Positions 50,157-58,682 of a stretch of 64,000 nt of DNA are shown piece by piece (the stretch's first letter is position 1; every line of letters starts with the position of its first letter). A model generated the notes under the pieces. That model was not told where the DNA came from, searched no databases, and saw only the letters and a program-made list of their open reading frames with translations. Both the position numbers and the translations under genes were made by a program. Origin of the DNA: Thiotrichaceae bacterium. Lineage in GTDB: Bacteria > Pseudomonadota > Gammaproteobacteria > Beggiatoales > Beggiatoaceae. The DNA lies in the NCBI GenBank assembly GCA_028688145.1, contig JAQTYU010000001.1, positions 454,284-518,283 of the forward strand, in the 5' to 3' direction.

Positions 50157-51080
50157 ATGAAAGTTACATTAGATTTAGATGCCTTGTTAGCACAAGGAAA
50201 AATCACTACTGAAGAACACGCCAAGTTTAATAATTTTGCCGTACAAACAACGAGCAATCTCGCGTTTAATATTTTGGTAGGTTTTGGCGTAGTTGCAGTG
50301 AGCGGTGCGTCATTGGCTTTGATACCTAGCCCAATTACTGCGATTATCGTAGGTTTAATAATCTCACTGCTGGGGTTGGGGCTGTCGCAAAGTGGTTTAA
50401 CCCAATGGTCATTGCTCGCTAATATGTGTGTTTTGGTGGGGGCGTTAATGTTTGGCGGTGGGACACTGCTATTCAGCCGTGGCTCTGTTGGCGGTTTGTT
50501 ATTAGTCACTATACTTTATAGCATCGCGGGCATTGTGGCGCGAAGTGGCTTATTAATCACGCTTGCAGTGCTCACGTTGAGCACAGTGATTGGTGCACGC
50601 ACAGGGTATATGCACGCGATGTATTCACTCAGCATTACCGAACCCAGTTTAACCATTGGGATATTCGGGTTGCTGGCGATTGGACTGTATCAACTTTCAA
50701 AATTTTTACCCACAGATTTTGAACGGCTGGCGATTATTGGGGCAAGAACCAGCGTGTTTATGGTGAATTTTGGTTTTTGGATTGGTTCATTATGGGGTGA
50801 CAGAGGTATTGATCCCGAAAAACTCGTTATCATTCCTGCCAACCTGTTTGTGCTCGGTTGGGCAGTTGCTTTATTGGCGACAGGAATTTGGGCGTGGCAT
50901 AAGAATCTCCGTTGGTTATTAAATACGGTTGCGGTGTTTGGCGGGATTCATTTTTACACTCAGTGGTTTGAACATTGGCATTTATCCCCAGACAGTGTCT
51001 TGCTTGCGGGTTTTCTCGCACTGGGCTTTGCAATTGCATTACGTGTAGTGAATACGGCAATGTTGCAGAAGAACGCTTAA
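50157..51080 (+). CDS. Polytopic membrane protein (DUF2157/DUF4401-like)
   Basis: The 307-residue protein starts with a soluble 35-residue part (LDLDALLAQGKITTEEHAKF) resembling the N-terminal segment of DUF2157-type proteins, then has about eight to nine hydrophobic segments (for example ITAIIVGLIISLLGLGLSQSG). A good Shine-Dalgarno (AGGAGG) precedes the ATG. Function is unknown. Its 3' end runs directly into an IS5-type remnant on the other strand, so the last residues (MLQKNA) may be altered by that insertion. Confidence 0.65.
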   Translation: MKVTLDLDALLAQGKITTEEHAKFNNFAVQTTSNLAFNILVGFGVVAVSGASLALIPSPITAIIVGLIISLLGLGLSQSGLTQWSLLANMCVLVGALMFGGGTLLFSRGSVGGLLLVTILYSIAGIVARSGLLITLAVLTLSTVIGARTGYMHAMYSLSITEPSLTIGIFGLLAIGLYQLSKFLPTDFERLAIIGARTSVFMVNFGFWIGSLWGDRGIDPEKLVIIPANLFVLGWAVALLATGIWAWHKNLRWLLNTVAVFGGIHFYTQWFEHWHLSPDSVLLAGFLALGFAIALRVVNTAMLQKNA

Positions 51081-51350
51081 TTTTTACGGGCACAAAACCT
51101 GTTTTACCTTGTGCTAACATTTCTTGTCTTGAGGGTTTGGGCGACAACTCAAATTGGATTTTATCCATGATTTCAGGGTAAAACTTCACCTCTAATTCTT
51201 TCCGAATGCGTTCAGGATGATAGCCGTTATCCAACAAGATTGTAGTCTTTGCTAATATTGGCTTTCACACAGTGTGTTAACAAGGGAAAGCCTAAACTAT
51301 TTCACTGCTAAGTGTCTTTTAATCCCGTGGATGGCTTTGTAAAAGCAATA
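51078..51350 (-). pseudogene. IS5-type transposase remnant
   Basis: Read leftward, the segment encodes CFYKATHGIKRHL-like sequence near 51340, a short SKANIS piece, then TILLDNGYHPERIRKELE and LAQGKTGFVPVK, ending near 51085. It matches the middle of the transposase at 195-1120. An internal deletion of about 90 bases after the SKANIS part and a nonsense codon in the HLAVK stretch mark it as dead. Neither inverted repeat remains. Confidence 0.8.
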
Positions 51351-51641
51351 TTCTTGAGGAGTTACTCAGTTCAATCTACAACTCTTTAATTTTACTGGAA
51401 ACGCTATTGTGCAATGCACAACACTATCCTCTACCCTGACGGCTGGCGTTGTAGGATTCAAACGGTTTTTTTGAAGGGTATCACACAACGAATACCCCTG
51501 AGTCTCAAAACCTCGATGCCTAAAATTTTACATAAATTCAGAGCATTATTTTGTAACCTATAGTTATTTAAACTAATTAAGTTTTATTATCCCTAACTCA
51601 GGTTAACTTAATGCCAGTGAAGTGAGGGGCGCAGTTAAACT
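51351..51641. other. Spacer before the kinase/phosphatase gene
   Basis: I see no gene. TTGTGCAATGCACAA is a short palindrome at 51408-51422. The rest has no clear motif and is a mix of IS-flanking sequence and AT-rich DNA. Confidence 0.4.
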
Positions 51642-53186
51642 TTACGGCGCACTCGGTGATTGTCCCTGGAGCATTTTAAACAAGCTGGCAGGAAACTGTT
51701 CCCGTTCCATATACGCAATGATTTCAGTTAAATCATAAGGCACGGTGTGATAATGCACGATGCGTTCCTGCTGGTCATAAATCGCAAACTGCGCCCCTAT
51801 TTTCCCATTGCGCGGCTGCCCCACGGAACCGGGACAAACCAAAGCATAATTAAACTGTTTCAAATCAATCACATCACCATCATACGATGTATCTAATAAA
51901 CGACTGCCGCGCCGTGCGTAAATTTGTGGCTGATGCGTATGTCCATGAAAACAGACGGGAATATTTTTGCGTTCCAGCACATCTAAATTATCGTGATAAG
52001 TCATTTCATAGACATAAGCATTGAAAAAAGTGGGGTCTATCGGTGCGCCATGCAATGCCATCCACGATTCTTCATGCAGCACCGAGGGCAAATCCTCCAA
52101 CCACTTTTTTTCGACCGAACTTACGCGTGATTCACACCAATCGAGCACCCACGCAGCTGTTTTAGAAAAGCCTTTTTTAAAATTACCTGTGGCTAAACCT
52201 TGATCGTGGTTGCCTTTCACCACCAAAAACTGCGAGTTTTGAATACGCGCAATACATTCGCTGGGATAAGGTCCATAACCGACGATGTCCCCCAATAATA
52301 CCCCGCGTTTAATCCCATTCTGATTTAAATACGCAAGCACCGCATCCAGCGCGGGCAGATTTGCATGAATATCTCCAATCAAGGCAATATAACGGCTGTG
52401 ATGCAGTTTGTTTAAATGCTTGGGCGCAGTTTGGCGATAAAGTGCGTCAACGAATTGATGAACCAGTTGACGTAAACGTTCATTCGGCATAAACAAATCT
52501 TTCAATTGTTCTGCCAACACCCGCAGCACCTCAGGATCATGAAAATATTCTAAGATAATAACCCGTATATTTTGCGAAAGTTGCACCGCAATTTCAGGGG
52601 TCAGCCATGCCAAGGAGCGAATATAAACCCCAAGCATTTGCGCGCAAGAAATAAACCGATCCCAGCTATAAATATCATCGTCTAAATAATACAGCTCGCC
52701 CAGCTCATCCACCCCAAAATTTGATAAACCTTCATCCAGACGAATATCTAATTGTTTGGCAACCCGAAAATAATGTTCAAAGATTTTACTGAGATAATTC
52801 AAGCGTTGTTCAAGGTCGATCGTGCCTTCATTAAATAATTCATGCAAGGGCTTAATTCTAGGACAAATATTTCCAATAACGCAGGGAGTATGATCATCAA
52901 TTTCTGCAATAAACCATGTTTTTTTAGGATGGTGAACCAGATAAGCTTTTTCTTTTTCTAAGGCTTGAATCGCCCAGCGTTTTGCCGAGCGGTTATCCAA
53001 ACGAATTTCGCTGCGAATTTTCAAGACACTTTCAGGATTGATATAAATTTTTGTGCCGGGTCTGCCTGTGAAAGTTTCACCATAGAGCAGGGCGGTTTCT
53101 TGGGTGTTTAGCAAATCTAAAATGTAGGCTTCGGTATAAATCGGCGTGTTTGCAACAGAGCCAATTACCGTAATTTTATAGTTCAT
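51642..53186 (-). CDS. Kinase-like domain fused to a calcineurin-type phosphoesterase
   Basis: The 514-residue protein joins two parts. Residues 275-500 are a metallophosphoesterase: GDIHANLPALDAVL, LLGDIVGYGPYPSECIARI, VVKGNHDQG, MALHGAP and CFHGHTHQPQIYARRG carry the metal ligands. Residues 1-240 resemble a degenerate protein kinase/phosphotransferase: KIYINPESVLKIRSEIRLD, then RLDEGLSNFGVDELGELYYL and DDDIYSWDRF, like a catalytic loop and DFG-type segment in altered form. The combination suggests opposing or sensor/effector activities in one chain, but kinase activity is unproven. GGAG lies six bases before the ATG, and a GGTCTATTTAGACC palindrome lies at 53213-53226. Confidence 0.7.
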   Translation of the reverse strand: MNYKITVIGSVANTPIYTEAYILDLLNTQETALLYGETFTGRPGTKIYINPESVLKIRSEIRLDNRSAKRWAIQALEKEKAYLVHHPKKTWFIAEIDDHTPCVIGNICPRIKPLHELFNEGTIDLEQRLNYLSKIFEHYFRVAKQLDIRLDEGLSNFGVDELGELYYLDDDIYSWDRFISCAQMLGVYIRSLAWLTPEIAVQLSQNIRVIILEYFHDPEVLRVLAEQLKDLFMPNERLRQLVHQFVDALYRQTAPKHLNKLHHSRYIALIGDIHANLPALDAVLAYLNQNGIKRGVLLGDIVGYGPYPSECIARIQNSQFLVVKGNHDQGLATGNFKKGFSKTAAWVLDWCESRVSSVEKKWLEDLPSVLHEESWMALHGAPIDPTFFNAYVYEMTYHDNLDVLERKNIPVCFHGHTHQPQIYARRGSRLLDTSYDGDVIDLKQFNYALVCPGSVGQPRNGKIGAQFAIYDQQERIVHYHTVPYDLTEIIAYMEREQFPASLFKMLQGQSPSAP

Positions 53187-53352
53187 CTCAGCTCCGGGGG
53201 AGAGGTTGTCAAGGTCTATTTAGACCACCAACGCGGACACTACCGACTTCTAAGCCGGGTGTTATCTAATTTTATCAGCAGAAAATACGCGGTCTATGCA
53301 GGATGTCATTCGTGGTCTAAGCATTTCCCTGCACAAATCCTGCCTATTTCGT

Positions 53353-53382
53353 GTTTCCCCGATCATAAACTATTGGGGAAAC
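53353..53382 (-). terminator. Hairpin after trpB2
   Basis: GTTTCCCC at 53353-53360 pairs with GGGGAAAC at 53375-53382. It lies 18 bases beyond the trpB2 stop in the direction of transcription. No T-run is present, so it may only slow transcription. Confidence 0.55.
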
Positions 53383-53399
53383 GCGATCAAAGCAATCAC

Positions 53400-54761
53400 T
53401 TAGGCAGGGGCAGAAACTTTGGGCAGATTCAGTAAAGCCGCATCCAAAGCTTCTTTGGGATATTCAAAATCTTCCAGTTCACCACTGAAATATTTGTCAT
53501 AAGAAGCCATGTCAAAATGCCCATGTCCTGACAAAGTAAATAATAAAGTTTTTGCTTCACCACTTTCCTTGCAACGCAAAGCTTCGTCAATCGTGGCACG
53601 AATCGCATGATTAGACTCGGGCGCGGGAATAATACCTTCCGCTTTGGCAAACATCACCCCTGCTTCAAATGTCGCAATCTGCGGTACAGACACCGCTTCG
53701 ATCAAGCCTTCATGATAAAGTTGTGAAACCAGCGCGGAATCCCCGTGATAACGCAAACCACCCGCATGAATCCCCGGTGGCATGAAATCATGTCCCAAAG
53801 TGTACATTTTCATCAACGGGGTTAAGCCTGCGGTGTCACCATAATCATAAGCATAATGCCCACGGGTCAAAGTCGGGCAAGAACCGGGTTCGACTGCCAC
53901 CAAGCGAATATTTTTGCCTGCGGCTTTGTCTGCCAAGAATGGAAACATCATCCCACCGACATTAGAACCGCCGCCACAGGGCGCAAAAATCATATCAGGA
54001 TAATCGCCGACTTGCTCCAATTGCTTGCGAGTTTCAAGACCAATCACGGTTTGGTGCAATAATACATGGTTTAGCACTGAACCTAACGCATAATTAGTAT
54101 CAGTTCGGGAAGCGGCTTCTTCAACGGCTTCAGAAATCGCAATCCCTAAAGAACCATTGCTATCAGGATGCTCGGCTAAAATCTGCCGTCCTGAGGCGGT
54201 TAAAGGGCTGGGACTGGGAATCACTTCCGCGCCCCAGGTTTGCATCATTGAGCGGCGGAACGGTTTTTGATCATAGCTGATTTTGACCATGTAAACCCGC
54301 ACTTCTAAACCAAACATGCTGCCCGCCAAGGCAATCGAAGAACCCCATTGTCCCGCGCCCGTTTCCGTGGTCAGGCGACGAATTCCTGCGGCTTTATTAT
54401 AATAAGCTTGGGCGACTGCGGAATTGGGTTTGTGTGAACCTGCGGGACTGACCCCTTCATATTTATAATAAATTTTGGCAGGCGTGCCCAACATTTGTTC
54501 CAAACGATGCGCCCGAAACAGCGGCGCAGGTCGCCATAAACGGTAAATTTCGCGCACTTCTTCGGGAATCGGAATCCAGCGTTGTTGCGACATTTCTTGT
54601 TCAATAATCGCGGGTGGAAAAATCGCACCCATCATTTCGGGGGTAATCAGTTCACCATTCGGCGCGAGATAAGGCGCGGGCGGGTTCGGCATGTCAGCCA
54701 CCACATTGTACCAATGTGTAGGAATTTCAGATTCTGCCAACAGAATTTTAGTCGTGTGCAT
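53400..54761 (-). CDS. TrpB2-type tryptophan synthase beta-like protein
   Basis: The 453-residue PLP enzyme matches the TrpB2 group, longer than TrpB1 and usually not paired with TrpA. The PLP lysine lies in [20 protein letters not shown] near 110, followed by [20 protein letters not shown] near 135, [15 protein letters not shown] near 238 and the late [16 protein letters not shown] near 410. No trpA or other tryptophan gene is nearby, so a role in indole salvage or another PLP reaction is as likely as tryptophan synthesis from indole-3-glycerol phosphate. Confidence 0.92.
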   Translation of the reverse strand: MHTTKILLAESEIPTHWYNVVADMPNPPAPYLAPNGELITPEMMGAIFPPAIIEQEMSQQRWIPIPEEVREIYRLWRPAPLFRAHRLEQMLGTPAKIYYKYEGVSPAGSHKPNSAVAQAYYNKAAGIRRLTTETGAGQWGSSIALAGSMFGLEVRVYMVKISYDQKPFRRSMMQTWGAEVIPSPSPLTASGRQILAEHPDSNGSLGIAISEAVEEAASRTDTNYALGSVLNHVLLHQTVIGLETRKQLEQVGDYPDMIFAPCGGGSNVGGMMFPFLADKAAGKNIRLVAVEPGSCPTLTRGHYAYDYGDTAGLTPLMKMYTLGHDFMPPGIHAGGLRYHGDSALVSQLYHEGLIEAVSVPQIATFEAGVMFAKAEGIIPAPESNHAIRATIDEALRCKESGEAKTLLFTLSGHGHFDMASYDKYFSGELEDFEYPKEALDAALLNLPKVSAPA

Positions 54762-55100
54762 ATTTTTTCCTTATAATGAGATATATTTTCATCAAGTCGC
54801 TGCTGGTATTCGCGCTGCTCACCCCCAAAACATGATTTCTATGTCACTTAGGGGAAGTTAGGATTTGTTGAGCAAGCGACTGTGTCTTAGTATAAAACGC
54901 GAAGGCACGGTAAAGAAGTCGATTATTAGTTTAAGCAAGTTAAGTTTCCGTTGCAAAACCCCGTAGGCATGTTTAATGCTGTCTCTTATTCAAGTTGAAG
55001 CTCATCTTTGGAAACTGATAAGCTGCATGATGATAAATACACCCCAATACTCCGTTTGAACTCAGCCTCAATCATGAGGTTTTATCAAAAAGGATTTTTT
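54762..55100. other. Divergent promoter spacer
   Basis: This 339-base spacer lies between trpB2 (leftward) and the DUF945-like gene (rightward). I see no gene, no strong palindrome and no RNA. Promoters for both genes must lie here. Confidence 0.5.
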
Positions 55101-56630
55101 ATGAAAAAGATAATCAGTCTTGCCGTTGCAGGCGTATTACTCACACCTACGCTGGTCATGGCAACAGAACCCCCTGCAAAGAAAGCCAATAAAGAAGCGG
55201 CTCCCACTAAAGACGCAGCCCCTGCAAAAAAAGACTCACCGATTTTAGGATTTACCCTGCAAAACAAGATTAATAATGAGGCAGCTTCCCCCGAGCAAAC
55301 CCTTGAAGCCTCACCCATTGCGTTGTTCTACGCGCTGAAAAATGAGGTGATTGCTCAATTAGATAAGGGCAACAAACCGCTAAACCTTGTCAGCACGGTG
55401 CGGACCTTATTGTCTGAAGAAGCCAAGAAAACGCTGGGTACTTTACCTGATGCTACTTTAACTACCAAAGTTGCCAGTGATGGTAAAGGTTCTAGTGTGT
55501 TAGATATGCCTGCTTTTCAGCGCGATGTTCCCTTGAAGAAACAACAAGGTAAGATTGATTGGAAAGGCATTACGGGGAAAATGGACTTCGTGAACAAGTT
55601 TGAAAGCCCTAAAATCGATTTAGTGATTGGTGGTGCGACTTTGAGCGAAGGCGACGAGCTGCCTGTGTTCTTCATGGATAAAACCACCTACACGGGCAAT
55701 TTCGATGCGGACTTGATGCCCTTAAGTGCGGAATTTAACATGCCCAGTTTGAGCTTTGGGGATAAAGTCAACCGCATAGAGTTACAAAACGTGACTGCAC
55801 GCGGCAAAACTCGTAAAGCGAAAAATGGTTTAGACCTTGGGGAAGGCACGTTTAATGTCGCCTTGTTTAAAGCCAATGATGCTAAGAAAGACATGGCAAT
55901 CACCATGAATGACATCAAATTTGGTGTAATTACCGACGAAAAGGCCGACAACAATATTACCGTGGCTGTGCAGTCACAAATCGGTAAATTACTGACTAAT
56001 GTCATCACCCCTAATGAAGTCACTAACTTCAGTTATAACAGTGTGTTGGAGTTTAGACGTTTGAACGGGGCTGCTTTGTTAGAAATTCAGAACAAAACTC
56101 GCGAACTGCGCCAACAACAAGGCTCGATGAGTCCTGAAATGATGCAAATGGCGATTGCAGGCAAGTTGATGGAAGTGTTACCTAAACTCACTGCAAACTC
56201 TCCTGAAATTGCTTTAAGCCAATTGACAATACGTACACAGGATGGCAGCTTAGAAGGCAATATGCGGATTGCAATTGATGGGAAAAAACCATTTTCTTTC
56301 AGTAAGATTGATGAAATCGTGGCTGCTTTAACCGCAGATGCTAATTTCACCATCACCAAGACCTTGATTAACAAGTTGATGGAAAGCCAAGCTCAGAAAT
56401 CCTTGGGACGTGTAGAAAAAGATGCTAAGAAGCCTGCTGAAGATGTCAATGCACAAGCAAAGGCTGTAACACAACAACAACTGAAATCTTTGGTTGATCA
56501 AAAATACTTGGTTGATGCAGGAGATAGCTACAAATTTAACTTAGTCTTCGATGGCAGCAAGCTGCTGATTAACAATAAGGATATTCCCTTGCCTTTTGCT
56601 AAGAAGTCTGCACCGACTGCGAAACCCTAA
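55101..56630 (+). CDS. DUF945 (YdgA-like) periplasmic protein
   Basis: ATG 55101 has AAGGA six bases upstream and a signal peptide (KKIISLAVAGVLLTPTLVMA), giving 509 residues; the frame is open 31 codons further up. A Lys/Ala/Pro-rich linker (ATEPPAKKANKEAAPTKDAA) precedes a long region from about 160 with repeated amphipathic beta-strand patterns (TGKMDFVNKFESPKIDLVIG, RIELQNVTARGKTR), which fits the DUF945/YdgA type. YdgA-like proteins are envelope proteins of unclear role. A short hairpin follows the stop. Confidence 0.7.
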   Translation: MKKIISLAVAGVLLTPTLVMATEPPAKKANKEAAPTKDAAPAKKDSPILGFTLQNKINNEAASPEQTLEASPIALFYALKNEVIAQLDKGNKPLNLVSTVRTLLSEEAKKTLGTLPDATLTTKVASDGKGSSVLDMPAFQRDVPLKKQQGKIDWKGITGKMDFVNKFESPKIDLVIGGATLSEGDELPVFFMDKTTYTGNFDADLMPLSAEFNMPSLSFGDKVNRIELQNVTARGKTRKAKNGLDLGEGTFNVALFKANDAKKDMAITMNDIKFGVITDEKADNNITVAVQSQIGKLLTNVITPNEVTNFSYNSVLEFRRLNGAALLEIQNKTRELRQQQGSMSPEMMQMAIAGKLMEVLPKLTANSPEIALSQLTIRTQDGSLEGNMRIAIDGKKPFSFSKIDEIVAALTADANFTITKTLINKLMESQAQKSLGRVEKDAKKPAEDVNAQAKAVTQQQLKSLVDQKYLVDAGDSYKFNLVFDGSKLLINNKDIPLPFAKKSAPTAKP

Positions 56631-56650
56631 GTTTTTGCCACCATCCGAGA

Positions 56651-56669
56651 GGGGCGTGATTCACGCTCC
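56651..56669. terminator. Hairpin between the DUF945 gene and the convergent pilin gene
   Basis: GGGGCGTG at 56651-56658 faces CACGCTCC at 56662-56669, with outer CATCC/GGGATG pairing around it. It lies between two convergent stops and probably serves both. Confidence 0.6.
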
Positions 56670-56682
56670 TTGGGATGCTGGT

Positions 56683-57120
56683 TTATTTGCAAGAAGATGG
56701 CACTAATTTATCAGGAATTGGATTACTAGAACCTACCGTAGTACACACCCAATCGCGCGTATCAGGATAATAAACCATACGAATATTTTTACCGCCTAAA
56801 TCAGTACTCGCACTCATCTTCATAGTGGCTTCAACATAAGTATTGGGTTTTCCAGAGACCACAATACTGGTATAAGTTCCTGAAATTTTCCCACCGACTT
56901 CATCAACATTCGGCCAAGTGCCCCAAGTCATATAATAATCCATCATTGGATTTTTCAAACCTGCCAGTAAACTCACCGCATCCATCACTTTGGCGCGTGA
57001 AGTATAATCAGAATAAGCGGGAATCACAACGGTTGATAAAACTCCAATCACTGCGACCACCATCATTAATTCCACAAAATTAAAGCCGCGTTGTTTCTTA
57101 TAAGTAGATACGGTTCTCAT
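56683..57120 (-). CDS. pilE: Type IV pilin-like protein
   Basis: Started at ATG 57120 (MRTVSTYKKQRGFNFVELMM; GAGGAA about eight bases upstream) the product has 145 residues. The leader ends in a glycine before Phe1 with Glu5 (QRG-FNFVE), the PilD processing site, followed by the hydrophobic helix (LMMVVAVIGVLSTVVIPAYS). The C-terminal globular part has two cysteines (DWVCTTVG and SSCK) at the positions of the pilin disulfide loop. PilA/PilE subunits form the pilus fibre; minor pilin status cannot be excluded. pilR/pilS sit upstream, which commonly control pilin transcription. Confidence 0.88.
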   Translation of the reverse strand: MRTVSTYKKQRGFNFVELMMVVAVIGVLSTVVIPAYSDYTSRAKVMDAVSLLAGLKNPMMDYYMTWGTWPNVDEVGGKISGTYTSIVVSGKPNTYVEATMKMSASTDLGGKNIRMVYYPDTRDWVCTTVGSSNPIPDKLVPSSCK

Positions 57121-57320
57121 TTTGGCAATTCCTCTGTTTGTAATTAACCTACCATGTCGAAAAGTGCTTAGCATGAATTAAACCAAGTTTTTGTAAGTTT
57201 AATTAAATTATTTACCTATTGAAAATAAAGTAGTTATTTTTACTTTAGACAGGGATTGTATTTTATATTTAGTAAAACATGTTGAGGTTCAACAACTGCT
57301 TGTTGTTTTCAACAACTTTA

Positions 57321-58682
57321 CTAGGGCTTGTCCTTGAGATTAAGGCGTTGCATTCGGTAACGCAGCTTGCTCAAACTGATGCCTAATAATTTAGCGGCAT
57401 GGGTTTTGTTCCATTCGACGCGGGTGAGTGCATCTAATATTGTGGCTTTTTCAATACCATCCAGACGTGGGTCTAATCGGTTTTCCATCTGTTCGGCAAT
57501 ATGGCGATTGGGTAGTTGCAGGTCATCAATCTGAATTAAACTTTTTTCACATAAAGTGGCGGCACGCTCTAAAATATTTTCTAACTCGCGCACATTACCA
57601 GGGAAGTCATATTGCAATAGTGCCTTCATGGCTTTTTCGGAAATTTGCAGTGGACTGCCGTCATCAAAATGATAACGCGGACTCGAGGTTAAGGTATTCA
57701 AAATCTTATTGACTAATTCCGCAATGTCTTCGGGATGTTCGCGCAGTGGTGGAATGCACAATTCAATGACGTTAATTCGATAAAATAAATCTTCCCTAAA
57801 CTTACCTTCACGCACTAAGGAGGATAAATCACGATGACTGGCACTTAAGATACGCACATCTACAGGAATTTCTTGATGACTGCCGAGGGGACGAATTTGA
57901 TTTTCTTGAATAGCGCGCAGCAGTTTAACTTGCATGTGTAGCGGCAATTCTGCCACTTCATCTAAAAACAGTGTGCCTTTATTGGCAATTTGGAATAAGC
58001 CTTGTTTATCATATAACGCGCCTGTGAATGCACCTTTTTTATAGCCGAAAAACTCACTTTCCATTAAATCATTGGGGATTGCGCCACAGTTGACGGGGAC
58101 AAAATCTTGTTCGTGACGTGGGCTTAAATCGTGAATAATTCTTGCGATAACTTCCTTACCCGAACCGGATTCACCACGAATATAAACAGGGGCTTGTCCT
58201 CGTGCGATTTTCTTTACTTTCTCTTTAACCGCATCAATGCTTGCTGATTTTCCTGTAAAGCGATCTAAGATTTTCGTGGAACGATTGGAAAATAAATTAA
58301 GACCTTTTTCTTCTTTGGCTTTTAAAGCATTACGAACCAAAGTACGCAATTTTCCTAAATCAATCGGTTTATTGAGAAAGTCTGAAGCTCCTGCCTGCAC
58401 TGCTTGCGCATTTAAGTGATTGTCATATGCGGTGACCACGGCAATATGCGTTTGTGGCGAAACTTGTTGCATAGCTTTGACAAAATCAAGACCATTTCCA
58501 TCGGGCAGACGAATATCTACAAGGCTAAAATCAATACTATCGCCGTGCTGATTCAGGATTTCATAAGCTTCTTCTAAATTTTTGGCGGTAAGACATTCAA
58601 TGTCCAGCGGCAATAAACTACGCAGGGCTAATTCCCGCAAATCCGCTTCATCATCTACAATTAGGCAACGAGGTTTTATCAT
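57321..58682 (-). CDS. pilR: Type IV pilus sigma-54 response regulator PilR
   Basis: The 453-residue NtrC-family activator has a receiver domain at 1-120 with the phospho-aspartate in SLVDIRLPDGNGLDF near 53. The AAA+ domain spans about 140-375, with Walker A GESGSGKEVIARIIH near 168, the sigma-54-contact loop YKKGAFTGALYDKQGLFQ near 210 and Walker B LFLDEVAELP near 234. A Fis-type HTH closes it (LDALTRVEWNKTHAAKLLGI). It overlaps pilS by four bases and precedes the pilin gene, its expected target. Confidence 0.95.
   Translation of the reverse strand: MIKPRCLIVDDEADLRELALRSLLPLDIECLTAKNLEEAYEILNQHGDSIDFSLVDIRLPDGNGLDFVKAMQQVSPQTHIAVVTAYDNHLNAQAVQAGASDFLNKPIDLGKLRTLVRNALKAKEEKGLNLFSNRSTKILDRFTGKSASIDAVKEKVKKIARGQAPVYIRGESGSGKEVIARIIHDLSPRHEQDFVPVNCGAIPNDLMESEFFGYKKGAFTGALYDKQGLFQIANKGTLFLDEVAELPLHMQVKLLRAIQENQIRPLGSHQEIPVDVRILSASHRDLSSLVREGKFREDLFYRINVIELCIPPLREHPEDIAELVNKILNTLTSSPRYHFDDGSPLQISEKAMKALLQYDFPGNVRELENILERAATLCEKSLIQIDDLQLPNRHIAEQMENRLDPRLDGIEKATILDALTRVEWNKTHAAKLLGISLSKLRYRMQRLNLKDKP

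Noticed and set aside
50830..51237. 135-codon minus-strand frame joining an IS fragment to the antisense of the membrane protein gene
   Set aside because: Only its first part (51080-51237) matches the transposase; the rest is the antisense of a well-supported membrane protein gene.
52466..52481. Second copy of the icmF palindrome
   Set aside because: TTGACGTAAACGTTCA is imperfect and lies inside the coding sequence of the kinase/phosphatase gene, where chance similarity is likely.
57121..57320. Sigma-54 promoter for the pilin gene
   Set aside because: pilR is adjacent and one is expected, but no convincing TGGCAC-N5-TTGC pair on the minus strand could be found by eye; only a weak GCAC-containing site near 57160.
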